This document shows, one piece after another, positions 42,788-50,872 of a stretch of DNA of 64,000 bases. Origin of the DNA: Spirochaetia bacterium (GTDB lineage Bacteria > Spirochaetota > Spirochaetia > Treponematales > Treponemataceae); contig CAAGIS010000067.1 in assembly GCA_900769985.1 (NCBI GenBank), positions 22,624-86,623 on the forward strand, in the 5' to 3' direction. Under the pieces are notes generated by a model. It searched no databases, was not told the DNA's origin, and saw only the letters and a list, made by a program, of their open reading frames with translations. A program made the position numbers and the translations under genes. Position 1 is the first letter of the stretch, and every line of letters starts with the position of its first letter.

Positions 42788-43828
42788 ATGAAATTGATTG
42801 CAGGTCCAATGGCAACACTGAGTCATCAGGGACTTCGAAAAATAATCGAGGACTTTGGCGGCTGTGATGAATATTATACAGAAATGATAAATGCCGCTTC
42901 TTACCTGACCCACGGACAGTTTGAAAGTTTTTACACTTTAAATGAATTTGCGCCAGAAAAAATTGTCTGGCAGCTTACAGGCAAAGACGTAATTTCCATT
43001 GCAAAGGCAGCAAAAGAGTTGTGTTCTTTTAACGGAATCGGCATAGATTTGAATATGGGATGTTCTGCCCCTGAGATTTATAAGTCAGGTGCCGGTATTG
43101 CGTGGATGACAAAGCCTGTCGAACAGACAAAAGCTCTTGTTTACGAAGTAAAAAATGCTCTTCTCTCTTACAATTCAGAAATTCAGTCTGACGGTCATCA
43201 TAAAAAACAGCGTCTGAGTGTAAAACTCAGACTGGGTGATGAAGATTTTACGGATGAAGGTTTTTATAAATTCTGTGATATGCTTTATGAAAGCGGAGTA
43301 GAGCAGATTGTCTTGCACCCGCGGACAAAAAAAGAAAAACTTACACGCCCTCCACGCTATAAGTATGTTGAAAATGTGGCATGTCGTTTTAAAAATAAAA
43401 TTCCTGTAATATTGAACGGAAATGTAAAAGATTTTCCGTCTTTTGAGGCGGCATTAAAAGCAGCTCCTTCTTCCGCAGGTGTTATGATTGCGCGGATGTC
43501 AGCTCAAAAACCGTGGGTTTTTGCAGAGTTAAAGCGAAAACTTGACTTTTCAAATCCCCTCATACATCAAAAATCGCTGCAGACTGACAAAATAAAAATT
43601 GACAGGTTAAAAACAGGACTTGACTATATTTCAAATTTAAGACTTTATCAGCCAAAAGAATTCTGGCAGACAAGAATGCAGCGGTTTTTCAGTTATTACT
43701 GCGATAATTTTTCTTACGCGCATTACATAAAATCCAAAATGCTCAATTGCAAGACTCTTGAAGACGCGGAAACTTCGTTTTCTTTGTATTTTGACGAAGT
43801 TCCCGACGACAGATTCATTGAAATATAG
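42788..43828 (+). CDS. dus: tRNA-dihydrouridine synthase (Dus family)
   Basis: A 346-residue flavoenzyme reducing uridine in the tRNA D loop. It starts LIAGPMATLSHQGLRKIIED; the active-site loop is IDLNMGCSAPEIYKSGAG with the catalytic Cys, and RLSVKLRLGDEDF and LHPRTKKEKLTRPPRY are the FMN-binding blocks. The loop is MGCSAP instead of the common MGCP, so the exact Dus class is open. No Shine-Dalgarno; TATGAT ends 11 nt before the ATG. Confidence 0.85.
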   Translation: MKLIAGPMATLSHQGLRKIIEDFGGCDEYYTEMINAASYLTHGQFESFYTLNEFAPEKIVWQLTGKDVISIAKAAKELCSFNGIGIDLNMGCSAPEIYKSGAGIAWMTKPVEQTKALVYEVKNALLSYNSEIQSDGHHKKQRLSVKLRLGDEDFTDEGFYKFCDMLYESGVEQIVLHPRTKKEKLTRPPRYKYVENVACRFKNKIPVILNGNVKDFPSFEAALKAAPSSAGVMIARMSAQKPWVFAELKRKLDFSNPLIHQKSLQTDKIKIDRLKTGLDYISNLRLYQPKEFWQTRMQRFFSYYCDNFSYAHYIKSKMLNCKTLEDAETSFSLYFDEVPDDRFIEI

Positions 43829-43840
43829 TCATAAGAGTTT

Positions 43841-44659
43841 TTACAGTTTTTTTATCACTTCTGCAGCTTCATCAAGGTAAGGCGCTTCAAGACTTTCGAT
43901 ATCTCCAGCATCAACTGCATAGCTTGTTTCTGGCTGCATCGGGATGCGTGCAAGAACAGGAAGGTTAAAGCTTTTTGCAATTCCTTCGATATTGCTTTTT
44001 CCAAAGACATAAATCTTTTCATCGCATTTAGGACACTGAACATAGCTCATATTTTCGATTAAGCCGAGAATCGGAATGTTCATCATATTTGCCATTTTAA
44101 GCGCTTTTTCGACGATGACCCTTACAAGCTGCTGAGGACTTGAAACGATGATGATTCCATCTACAGGCAAAGATTGAAATACAGTCAGCGGAACGTCTCC
44201 AGTTCCTGGCGGCATGTCAACAAACATATAATCAACATCTTTCCATGCAACGTCTGTCCAAAACTGTTTTACAGCTCCTGCAATGACAGGACCTCTCCAA
44301 ATGACAGGATCGTTTTCGTTTTCAAGAAGAAAATTCATCGACATAAGCTGAATTCCGCTGTCCGTAATTACAGGATCAAGGCAGTCATTCTGACCTGATG
44401 CGCGTTTTTCTCCTAATCCGAAACTTTCAGGAATTGAAGGACCTGTTATATCGGCATCTAAAATCGCAGACTTAAAACCAAGTTTGTTCATTTTACAAGC
44501 AAGAAGGCTTGTTACAAGTGATTTTCCGACACCGCCTTTTCCGCTTACAATACCAATGACTTTTTTTACTTTGCTTCCGGCGCGGAGTGAAACATGAAAA
44601 TCCCGTGATTCACAGTTTTCGCTGCAGCCTGAACAGTTATGATCGCAATTTTCTGCCAT
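43841..44659 (-). CDS. Mrp/NBP35-family Fe-S cluster carrier ATPase
   Basis: A 272-residue P-loop ATPase that carries Fe-S clusters. The N-terminus MAENCDHNCSGCSENCES is a short Cys-rich segment like that of NBP35. Walker A (deviant, Mrp type) is GIVSGKGGVGKSLVT; YMFVDMPPGTGDVPLTV is the Walker B/Mrp signature; YVQCPKCDEKIYVFG holds the C-x2-C that ligates the cluster at the dimer interface. ATG 44659 is preferred over one 21 codons upstream because TTGGAGA lies before it. Its promoter is at 44701-44729. Confidence 0.9.
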   Translation of the reverse strand: MAENCDHNCSGCSENCESRDFHVSLRAGSKVKKVIGIVSGKGGVGKSLVTSLLACKMNKLGFKSAILDADITGPSIPESFGLGEKRASGQNDCLDPVITDSGIQLMSMNFLLENENDPVIWRGPVIAGAVKQFWTDVAWKDVDYMFVDMPPGTGDVPLTVFQSLPVDGIIIVSSPQQLVRVIVEKALKMANMMNIPILGLIENMSYVQCPKCDEKIYVFGKSNIEGIAKSFNLPVLARIPMQPETSYAVDAGDIESLEAPYLDEAAEVIKKL

Positions 44660-44700
44660 AGAAATATTCTCCAACTGAATTTTTAATGATGTGTAGAATA

Positions 44701-44729
44701 AATATAATAAATGCCCTGACATAAATCAA
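44701..44729 (-). promoter_or_regulatory. Promoter for the mrp gene
   Basis: Reading leftward, TTGATT (44729-44724), a 17-bp spacer and TATATT (44706-44701), about 40 bp before ATG 44659. Confidence 0.6.
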
Positions 44730-44810
44730 GGAAAATATGTTGAGTCAAGGCACGTTGTCGCTTAAATCCCTTGCTTCATCGTTTTTAAGATTTGAATTTA
44801 AAAGTAAATG

Positions 44811-44854
44811 AAAAAAAAGGCGGGAAAACTGTTTTTAATGTAAGTTTATCCCGC
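44811..44854 (-). terminator. Intrinsic terminator after the RecA-like gene
   Basis: GCGGGA (44820-44825) pairs with TCCCGC (44849-44854), extended by AAAC/GTTT. Read leftward it is followed by eight T. It separates the RecA-like/fusA genes from mrp. Confidence 0.78.
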
Positions 44855-44882
44855 ATTTTTTTTGTTTCCTAATAATCAGGAT

Positions 44883-45560
44883 TTATTTTTCAGAAATTAA
44901 CTGAGTCTTAGAATCTAATTTAAGACTTGCATCAGGAGTTTCATTCCTTAATTTAAGTACATTTAAAGTAGTTCCGTCAGTACCTGCTTCGATATGAAGT
45001 ACAGCTGCAATTTTTGCAAGAACTTCAGGACTAGCGCAGTCTTTAAGATCTGAACTTTCTTCTTCAGCAGTCATCCATATAGAAATATTTTCTGACTTTG
45101 CAAAATCTTCAACAGCTTTTGCATCTGATTCTGAAATGTCTTTAATTGCAACTCCATCAATAACCAAAGCTGTGACTTTTGTTCCTGCATTCTTCAATGC
45201 TGAAACTGTATTGATAAGTTTCTGAAGAGTAAAGTTTTCAGGATTAAAATTTAAAATTACGCGTTCACGCATGATTTCGTCTTTTAATTCCTGTGCGTTG
45301 GAAATATTTTTTTTCTTTGCAATTTCTGCAAATACACTTGAATACCATGAAATTACGTTTGAAGATTCCTGATCAAACGATACATGAACAAGGTTTTTGT
45401 CATTTAACAAAGAGTCCATTGCAAACTGTACAAGAACAGAAGTTTTTCCAAGACCTTTTTTAGATGTAATAAGGCCTACTTCACCTGCTTTGATTCCACC
45501 ATTAGTGATTTTATCAAAAGCACGAATAGGGCTGCAGTCAAATAAATCTTTTTTATTCAT
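44883..45560 (-). CDS. RecA-superfamily (KaiC/DnaB-like) ATPase, unknown function
   Basis: A 225-residue single-domain ATPase. The Walker A region is VGLITSKKGLGKTSVLVQFA (the first glycine of the usual G-x4-GKT is Ser) and VTALVIDGVAIKDISESDAK holds the Walker B Asp. The N-terminus resembles KaiC/RadA/DnaB starts (SPIRAFDKITNGGIKAGEVG). No DNA-binding or Ser/Thr-rich tail. It lies 12 bp after fusA on the same strand, so the two are probably co-transcribed. Function not known. Confidence 0.65.
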   Translation of the reverse strand: MNKKDLFDCSPIRAFDKITNGGIKAGEVGLITSKKGLGKTSVLVQFAMDSLLNDKNLVHVSFDQESSNVISWYSSVFAEIAKKKNISNAQELKDEIMRERVILNFNPENFTLQKLINTVSALKNAGTKVTALVIDGVAIKDISESDAKAVEDFAKSENISIWMTAEEESSDLKDCASPEVLAKIAAVLHIEAGTDGTTLNVLKLRNETPDASLKLDSKTQLISEK

Positions 45561-45572
45561 AATTACTCCGCC

Positions 45573-47660
45573 TTATTTTCTTTCAGCAGCTTTTTCTGCT
45601 TTATATTTTGCTTGAAGCTCTTCAGAAACATTTCCAGGAACTTTTCCGTATTTCAGGAATTCCATCGTAAATTCTGCTTTACCCTGTGTTGAAGAACGAA
45701 GGATAGTAGAGAATCCGAACATTTCAGAAAGTGGAACTTCTGCGTTTACTGTAGACATACTGTTTTCATCAGTTGAATCAACAATAACACCACGGCGCTG
45801 GTTAATCAAACCGAACATATTTCCCTGGAATTCTGTAGGACCTTCAATACTTACTTTCATAATAGGTTCAAGAATTACAGGTTTTGCTTTTTCATAAGCT
45901 TCGCGGAAAGCTCCGATAGCAGCTGTCTGGAATGCAATGTCAGAAGAGTCTACTGGGTGATACTGACCGTCGTTTATAGTAACTTTTACACCAACAATAG
46001 GGAATCCGATGAGAGTACCTTTTTCGATGGCTTTCTTGAAACCTTTGTCACAAGAAGGAATGTATTCGTTAGGAATTGCACCACCTTTAATCATATCTAC
46101 AAACTCGTAGTCTTTGTCTGCCAACGGTTCAATAAAACCTGCAACACGACCATACTGACCAGAACCACCAGTCTGCTTTTTATGAGTATAGTTGAATTCT
46201 GCACGCTGTGTAATAGATTCGCGGTAAGCAACCTGTGGTGCACCAGTTTCTACTTCACATTTATATTCGCGTTTCATACGTTCAACATAAACTGCAAGGT
46301 GAAGCTCTCCCATACCTTTGATGATTGTTTCACCAGATTCTGGATCCATATATGACTGGAATGTAGGGTCTTCTTTTGTAAAGCGGTTGATTGCCTTACC
46401 CATCTGAGCAGCAGCAGCTTTGTCTTTTGGTTTAATTGAAAGCGAAATAACAGGGTTCGGTACATACATCGAAGCCATAGAGTAGTTAAGTCCTGAGCCT
46501 ACGAAAGTATCGCCTGAAGCACAGTCAACGCCAAACAAAGCAACGATGTCGCCCGGTCCTGCATCATTGATGTCTTCCATTGCAGCAGAGTTCATACGAA
46601 CAAGACGTCCTACTTTAAACTTCTTCTTGTTGCGTGTATTGTAAAGTTCATCACCTTTTCTGATTTTTCCCTGATAGATACGTGTGTATGTCAACTGACC
46701 GTACTGTCCGTCATCAAGCTTGAATGCAAGTGCTACACAAGGGTCGTTTGCATTAGATGAAAGCGTAACTGGAGCTTCGTTGTTATCAAGGTCAAGTGCT
46801 TCATTTTTGATTTCATCAGGAGAAGGAAGATAGCGTACTACACCATCGAGCAGTGGCTGGATACCTTTGTTCATGTGAGCTGAACCACAGAATACACCAA
46901 CAAACTGTTCTGCAATTGTACCTTTGCGGATTGCAGCGATGATTTCTTCTTCTGTTTCTGTTCCTTCAAGAACGTGCTCCATAAGGGCATCGTCAAACAT
47001 TGCAGCAGCTTCAATTAATTCCTGACGGTATTTTTCAACGTCGTCAACCATGTGTGCAGGAATTTCTGCATAGCGTAATTCTGTACCTTCGTGACCTTCA
47101 AAGTAAATTGCTTTTCTTGAAATAAGATCAACAACACCTTCGAGTTTGTCTTCAAGACCGATAGGAAGTTCCAGCATATATGCGTTAAGTCCGAGTTTTT
47201 CGCGCAGCTGCATGCGTACACGAAGTGGATTTGCACCCTGACGGTCGCATTTGTTTACGAATGCAATTCTTGGAACATGGTAACGTTTTAACTGGCGGTC
47301 TACAGTAATTGACTGTGACTGAACGCCGGCAACAGCACAAAGTACGAGAATTGCACCGTCAAGAACGCGCAGAGAACGTTCAACTTCTACTGTAAAGTCA
47401 ACGTGTCCCGGAGTATCAATCAAGTTAATGGTGTAGTCTTTCCATTCTACTTGAGTAGCTGCAGACTGAATTGTGATACCGCGTTCGCGTTCCAATTCCA
47501 TGTTGTCCATAACAGCACCGACACCGTCTTTACCACGAACTTCATGAATCTGATGAATCTTGTTACAATAGAACAAAATACGTTCTGAAAGAGTGGTCTT
47601 ACCTGAGTCAATGTGGGCACTGATACCGATATTTCTCATTTTTGAAATATCTAAGTCCAT
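45573..47660 (-). CDS. fusA: Elongation factor G, mitochondrial-type (spd EF-G1)
   Basis: A 695-residue translational GTPase moving tRNA-mRNA through the ribosome. G1 is AHIDSGKT at residues 15-22. EVRGKDGVGAVMDNMELERE and RGITIQSAATQVEW (G2), DTPGHVD (G3) and NKCD (G4) follow. Domains II-V are complete, with the KQTGGSGQYGRV block in domain IV. HIDSGKT plus EVRGKDGVG are features of mitochondrial EF-G1 and the spd group of spirochaetes, which acts in translocation, a second EF-G being used for recycling (known for Borrelia). AGAGG lies before the ATG. Confidence 0.95.
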   Translation of the reverse strand: MDLDISKMRNIGISAHIDSGKTTLSERILFYCNKIHQIHEVRGKDGVGAVMDNMELERERGITIQSAATQVEWKDYTINLIDTPGHVDFTVEVERSLRVLDGAILVLCAVAGVQSQSITVDRQLKRYHVPRIAFVNKCDRQGANPLRVRMQLREKLGLNAYMLELPIGLEDKLEGVVDLISRKAIYFEGHEGTELRYAEIPAHMVDDVEKYRQELIEAAAMFDDALMEHVLEGTETEEEIIAAIRKGTIAEQFVGVFCGSAHMNKGIQPLLDGVVRYLPSPDEIKNEALDLDNNEAPVTLSSNANDPCVALAFKLDDGQYGQLTYTRIYQGKIRKGDELYNTRNKKKFKVGRLVRMNSAAMEDINDAGPGDIVALFGVDCASGDTFVGSGLNYSMASMYVPNPVISLSIKPKDKAAAAQMGKAINRFTKEDPTFQSYMDPESGETIIKGMGELHLAVYVERMKREYKCEVETGAPQVAYRESITQRAEFNYTHKKQTGGSGQYGRVAGFIEPLADKDYEFVDMIKGGAIPNEYIPSCDKGFKKAIEKGTLIGFPIVGVKVTINDGQYHPVDSSDIAFQTAAIGAFREAYEKAKPVILEPIMKVSIEGPTEFQGNMFGLINQRRGVIVDSTDENSMSTVNAEVPLSEMFGFSTILRSSTQGKAEFTMEFLKYGKVPGNVSEELQAKYKAEKAAERK

Positions 47661-47717
47661 ATTGTTTACCTCTTCATAAAAAATATCTAACTAGATTTTA
47701 TAGCTTTCGATAATTAT

Positions 47718-47748
47718 ATTATAATACAGGAAAATGTCTTATTATTCA
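47718..47748 (-). promoter_or_regulatory. Probable promoter for fusA
   Basis: Reading leftward, TTGAAT (47748-47743) lies within the end of the upstream gene, and TATAAT (47723-47718) follows after 19 bp, about 58 bp before fusA. A second AT-rich -10 candidate overlaps it. Confidence 0.45.
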
Positions 47749-49238
47749 ACAGGTAGTGTGTGATTGATTTGAATTTTTGCATTGATTTTAGTTTTTTTAA
47801 TGCAGAATAAAGTAGAAATTCCCAAATTTATAGTAGAATTAAGGCTTTCTCCTTTTTTTTCAAAGAGACATGAGCATAAAACTGAATAAACTGGAAAATT
47901 TTTAGGGTAAAAATAAAGGCTTATTCCTGCAGTATTATTTTGAAAAAAATCTGCATAAAAAGGCTGAAACAGTAATTTTGTGCTTGCTGCAAATGAAAAA
48001 TTTTTAAAATCAGATGAATATTTTGCCGAAAACTCATGGGCTGATTCCTGAATAAAAATATCTTGCATTCTATATTGAATTAAAAGCTTGTTTTTCTGTC
48101 CTAAAATTAAAAAGCCTGTGATTATGTCAAGCGCTTCTTTTTCTGTCTGGAAATATCCTGCACTGTCAATCGAACTGTCGTAAAAAAATGAAACTCCTGT
48201 TTTAAATGAAAGACCTGAGTCAAAGATGAATTCAAACTGCGGATTAATTTTAAACTGAACAAGTGTTTTTTCTTCGCTTCCTGAAATCGTAAAGAATGGT
48301 TCTTTCTGCATAGAAAAAACTCCGTCACTTAAAAACACTGCAGCTCCGAGCGAAAAAAACGACAAATGAAAAACAGATTCTGCCGTTATAAAAGAGCGCA
48401 CGGAGTTAAACGGATTTTCAAAAACACCTGATGAGATTTTTGTTTTAAAAAAAGGAACCGAGATCAAACTTTCAGCATAAAAAGCAAAGCAGGACTGTTC
48501 TGTAAAAAATCGTGATGAAAGTTTCCATGTGTCCTGTTTTTTCATTTCAAGAGAAAATTTTGAAACGCACAAAAGCGTGTATAATTTAAAAAAATCAAGT
48601 GGCTGTGCTTTATAACTTGCCGAAAAATAAAAATTTGAATCAGTAAAAACCGCACCCTGAACGCATAGTTTTTTGTCTTTGTAAGATGCTGCAAAACTTA
48701 CAGGCTTTTCTGAAGCTGTTTTTTGTGCTGTATAAATTCCGATTCCGTCGTTAAAATTGCATGACATGGAAAAAGGAGAAGCGCTTTTGTAAAACGAAGG
48801 ATTTTTAAGTCTTGAAATGCACTGTGAATAATTTAGTGAGCCGGCCATAAATTTTAAAGGGATTGCAAGAGATTTGTTTTGATTAAGTTCGTCTGCGTTA
48901 AGTTCAACTGACCATGCAGGATTTTTTTTTGTGGTGTGGTAATCGTCAATCGAATTCCACGACTGTATTTGAGAGAACTTTATTGCAGAGTGTCCCTGAT
49001 AAAACCTTAAGTCAACTGCCTTTAGAGAAAGCCTTGCTCCATATACAAACGAAAAAGTGGAAAGCGACAAGTCATCTTTTTGATACGCAGCTTTCGGGGT
49101 AGAAAATTTAGCGCTTTCGTACAGTTCAAGAAAATTAAAAAAGGATTTATTGACGTCAGAAAATAAAAGAGATGATTTATTTGTAAAAATTATAAAAAAT
49201 AGAAATACCTTTGCAAGTTTTTTTTTTATTGCGTTCAT
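47742..49238 (-). CDS. Exported, probably outer-membrane protein, unknown function
   Basis: A protein of about 498 residues with a signal peptide (KKKLAKVFLFFIIFTNKSSL, then LFS). The mature part is rich in Ser, Phe, Lys and alternating strands such as FYFSASYKAQPLDFFKLYTL, as expected for a beta-barrel. No family recognised. ATG 49238 is chosen because MNAIKKKL is a normal signal start; another ATG lies four codons upstream. Neither has a Shine-Dalgarno. The upstream DNA is very AT-rich. Confidence 0.55.
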   Translation of the reverse strand: MNAIKKKLAKVFLFFIIFTNKSSLLFSDVNKSFFNFLELYESAKFSTPKAAYQKDDLSLSTFSFVYGARLSLKAVDLRFYQGHSAIKFSQIQSWNSIDDYHTTKKNPAWSVELNADELNQNKSLAIPLKFMAGSLNYSQCISRLKNPSFYKSASPFSMSCNFNDGIGIYTAQKTASEKPVSFAASYKDKKLCVQGAVFTDSNFYFSASYKAQPLDFFKLYTLLCVSKFSLEMKKQDTWKLSSRFFTEQSCFAFYAESLISVPFFKTKISSGVFENPFNSVRSFITAESVFHLSFFSLGAAVFLSDGVFSMQKEPFFTISGSEEKTLVQFKINPQFEFIFDSGLSFKTGVSFFYDSSIDSAGYFQTEKEALDIITGFLILGQKNKLLIQYRMQDIFIQESAHEFSAKYSSDFKNFSFAASTKLLFQPFYADFFQNNTAGISLYFYPKNFPVYSVLCSCLFEKKGESLNSTINLGISTLFCIKKTKINAKIQINHTLPVE

Positions 49239-49383
49239 ATATATATTCATATACGTTTTTTTGAAAAATTCTGTTTATTTAAAAAAAAATATTAAAAAAG
49301 TTTTTTTTATTCCGATAATTTTAGTGTATAAAAAGTCTTGAATTAAAATGCTGAAAAATGAGTTTAAAATACAGAGGTTTCCT

Positions 49384-50199
49384 ATGGATCAGAAAAAAAC
49401 ATTATGGATTGTTACAGCTTCGGGTGTGTTTCTTGCAGTAGTAATTCTGGCTGCATTGATTTTAAATAAGCCGAATCCTTCAAGTGTTCCGTCTGCTGCT
49501 TCGATTACGACAATTGAAAGGCCAGGCAACATTCAGCCTGATCAATATGACGGTTCTGAAAATACTTTTTCAGAAGTTGCAGTTGATAAATCTGCCGTAG
49601 AAAATCTTGTGCCGGTAGAGGACATCGAAAATAATCCTTCTTCTTTGCAGGAAGAACTGAATCAGGAAGAAATGCTTGCATCTTCTGATGAAATTAAAAC
49701 TTCTGACGAAGTGATGATTGACTTGAATCAGGCTGTCATTCAGAATACTGCAGTCACTCCAAAAAATCAGGCTGCAGCAGCTGCAATGGAAACTAAGAAA
49801 AAAGGAGATCTTCCATCGACAATATACACGGCTTCAAAAAATGAAAAGACTGCAGCCGAAATTGCCGCAGAAAAAAAAGCTGCTTCATTAAATTCTTCTA
49901 AGAGCACAGAAAAAAAAGTTACGGCCTCTGCTGCATCTCCTGTTCTTTCACAGTCTGTAAAATACTGGATTCAATGTGCTTCTTATGCAAGTAAAAAAAG
50001 TGCTGACAATGCACGCATGACTTTAGACGAAAATAGAATTCCGTCTGAAGTGTTTACTTATAAAGACAGTAAAAATACATTGTATTACCGCGTAAGGGTA
50101 GGACCTTATACTACAAAGAGCGAAGCTGAATACTGGAAGAACCGTATCTGCCAGATTGCAGATTTTAAAAACTCGCAGAGCTATATAACTGTAAATTAA
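49384..50199 (+). CDS. SPOR-domain membrane protein
   Basis: A 271-residue bitopic protein: one N-terminal membrane segment (WIVTASGVFLAVVILAALIL), a long low-complexity periplasmic linker rich in Ala, Lys, Glu and Ser, and a C-terminal SPOR domain (about residues 200-271: KYWIQCASYASKKSADNARM, RVRVGPYTTKSEAEYWKNRI). SPOR domains bind denuded glycan strands of septal peptidoglycan, so a role in cell division or envelope remodelling is likely. ATG 49384 is chosen because AGAGG lies 6 nt upstream; a start 12 codons earlier has none. Confidence 0.85.
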   Translation: MDQKKTLWIVTASGVFLAVVILAALILNKPNPSSVPSAASITTIERPGNIQPDQYDGSENTFSEVAVDKSAVENLVPVEDIENNPSSLQEELNQEEMLASSDEIKTSDEVMIDLNQAVIQNTAVTPKNQAAAAAMETKKKGDLPSTIYTASKNEKTAAEIAAEKKAASLNSSKSTEKKVTASAASPVLSQSVKYWIQCASYASKKSADNARMTLDENRIPSEVFTYKDSKNTLYYRVRVGPYTTKSEAEYWKNRICQIADFKNSQSYITVN

Positions 50200-50233
50200 A
50201 GAATCATTTTTTTTGAAAACAGGAATTCTTGTT

Positions 50234-50872
50234 TTAATTGTGAATGTTAAAAACAGGGATTCCTGTTTTTTTATAATTTCGTTTTAAAAAGAGCTGCGAA
50301 TAAAATCTTTTTAAAATCTGCATGCTTTTTATTTTGTCGCGTTTTTTTGCACGAAAAAATCTTTTTATAAAATTTGAATTTACAAATAAAATCATTTTAC
50401 ATTCATAAAGCAACTGCGGCGTTTTAAATAAAACTGCGGCATTTAAAACCATTCCTTTGAAAATGTCTTTTCTTTTGCAGTCTTCTATAATTGAAAAAAC
50501 TTTTCCTGTCAGCGCAGGATAAATCAGTTCTTCTTGTTTTTTTAAAAGCTGTCTGTCAGAAAAAATCAGTTCTCCCAATGCGCGCCTGTTAAGTGTGTTG
50601 TCATCGTTTCTTATCTTTATGTTTTTTTGAAGAGCAGGCTTTTCAAAGAGATTAAAAATTTCATCTGTTTTTTGTACGATTACTTTATGAACTTCTTTAT
50701 CAAGGTCAACAGCAAAAAAATCCATTTGTTCAAGAATTGAACAGACAAAATTTTTACCGGAAGCCATTTTTCCTGTAACGCATATTAACGGAAAATTTTT
50801 GCTGTCGTCCAAAGTGTTCTTGAGTAAGGCTGTAAGCTTTAAAGTCAGTCTTGATTTTTCTGCCCTTTTCAC
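50234..50872 (-). CDS. coaE: Dephospho-CoA kinase (divergent)
   Basis: A 212-residue kinase for the last step of CoA synthesis. The P-loop is VTGKMASGKNFVCSILEQ, with Asn where Ser or Thr is normal after GK. FFAVDLDKEVHKVI, RRALGELIFSDRQLLKKQEE and LIYPALTGKV are the other family blocks. The C-terminal third is basic and poorly conserved. The start is a GTG that overlaps the polA stop by one base (TAGTG). Its 3' end carries the hairpin that also ends the SPOR gene. Confidence 0.78.
   Translation of the reverse strand: MKRAEKSRLTLKLTALLKNTLDDSKNFPLICVTGKMASGKNFVCSILEQMDFFAVDLDKEVHKVIVQKTDEIFNLFEKPALQKNIKIRNDDNTLNRRALGELIFSDRQLLKKQEELIYPALTGKVFSIIEDCKRKDIFKGMVLNAAVLFKTPQLLYECKMILFVNSNFIKRFFRAKKRDKIKSMQILKRFYSQLFLKRNYKKTGIPVFNIHN
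50249..50276 (+). terminator. Terminator of the SPOR gene, overlapping coaE
   Basis: AAAAACAGG (50249-50257) and CCTGTTTTT (50262-50270) with a 4-nt loop and further T. It lies within the last codons of coaE on the other strand. A weaker related hairpin (AAAACAGGAATTCTTGTTTT) precedes it at about 50217. Confidence 0.75.
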
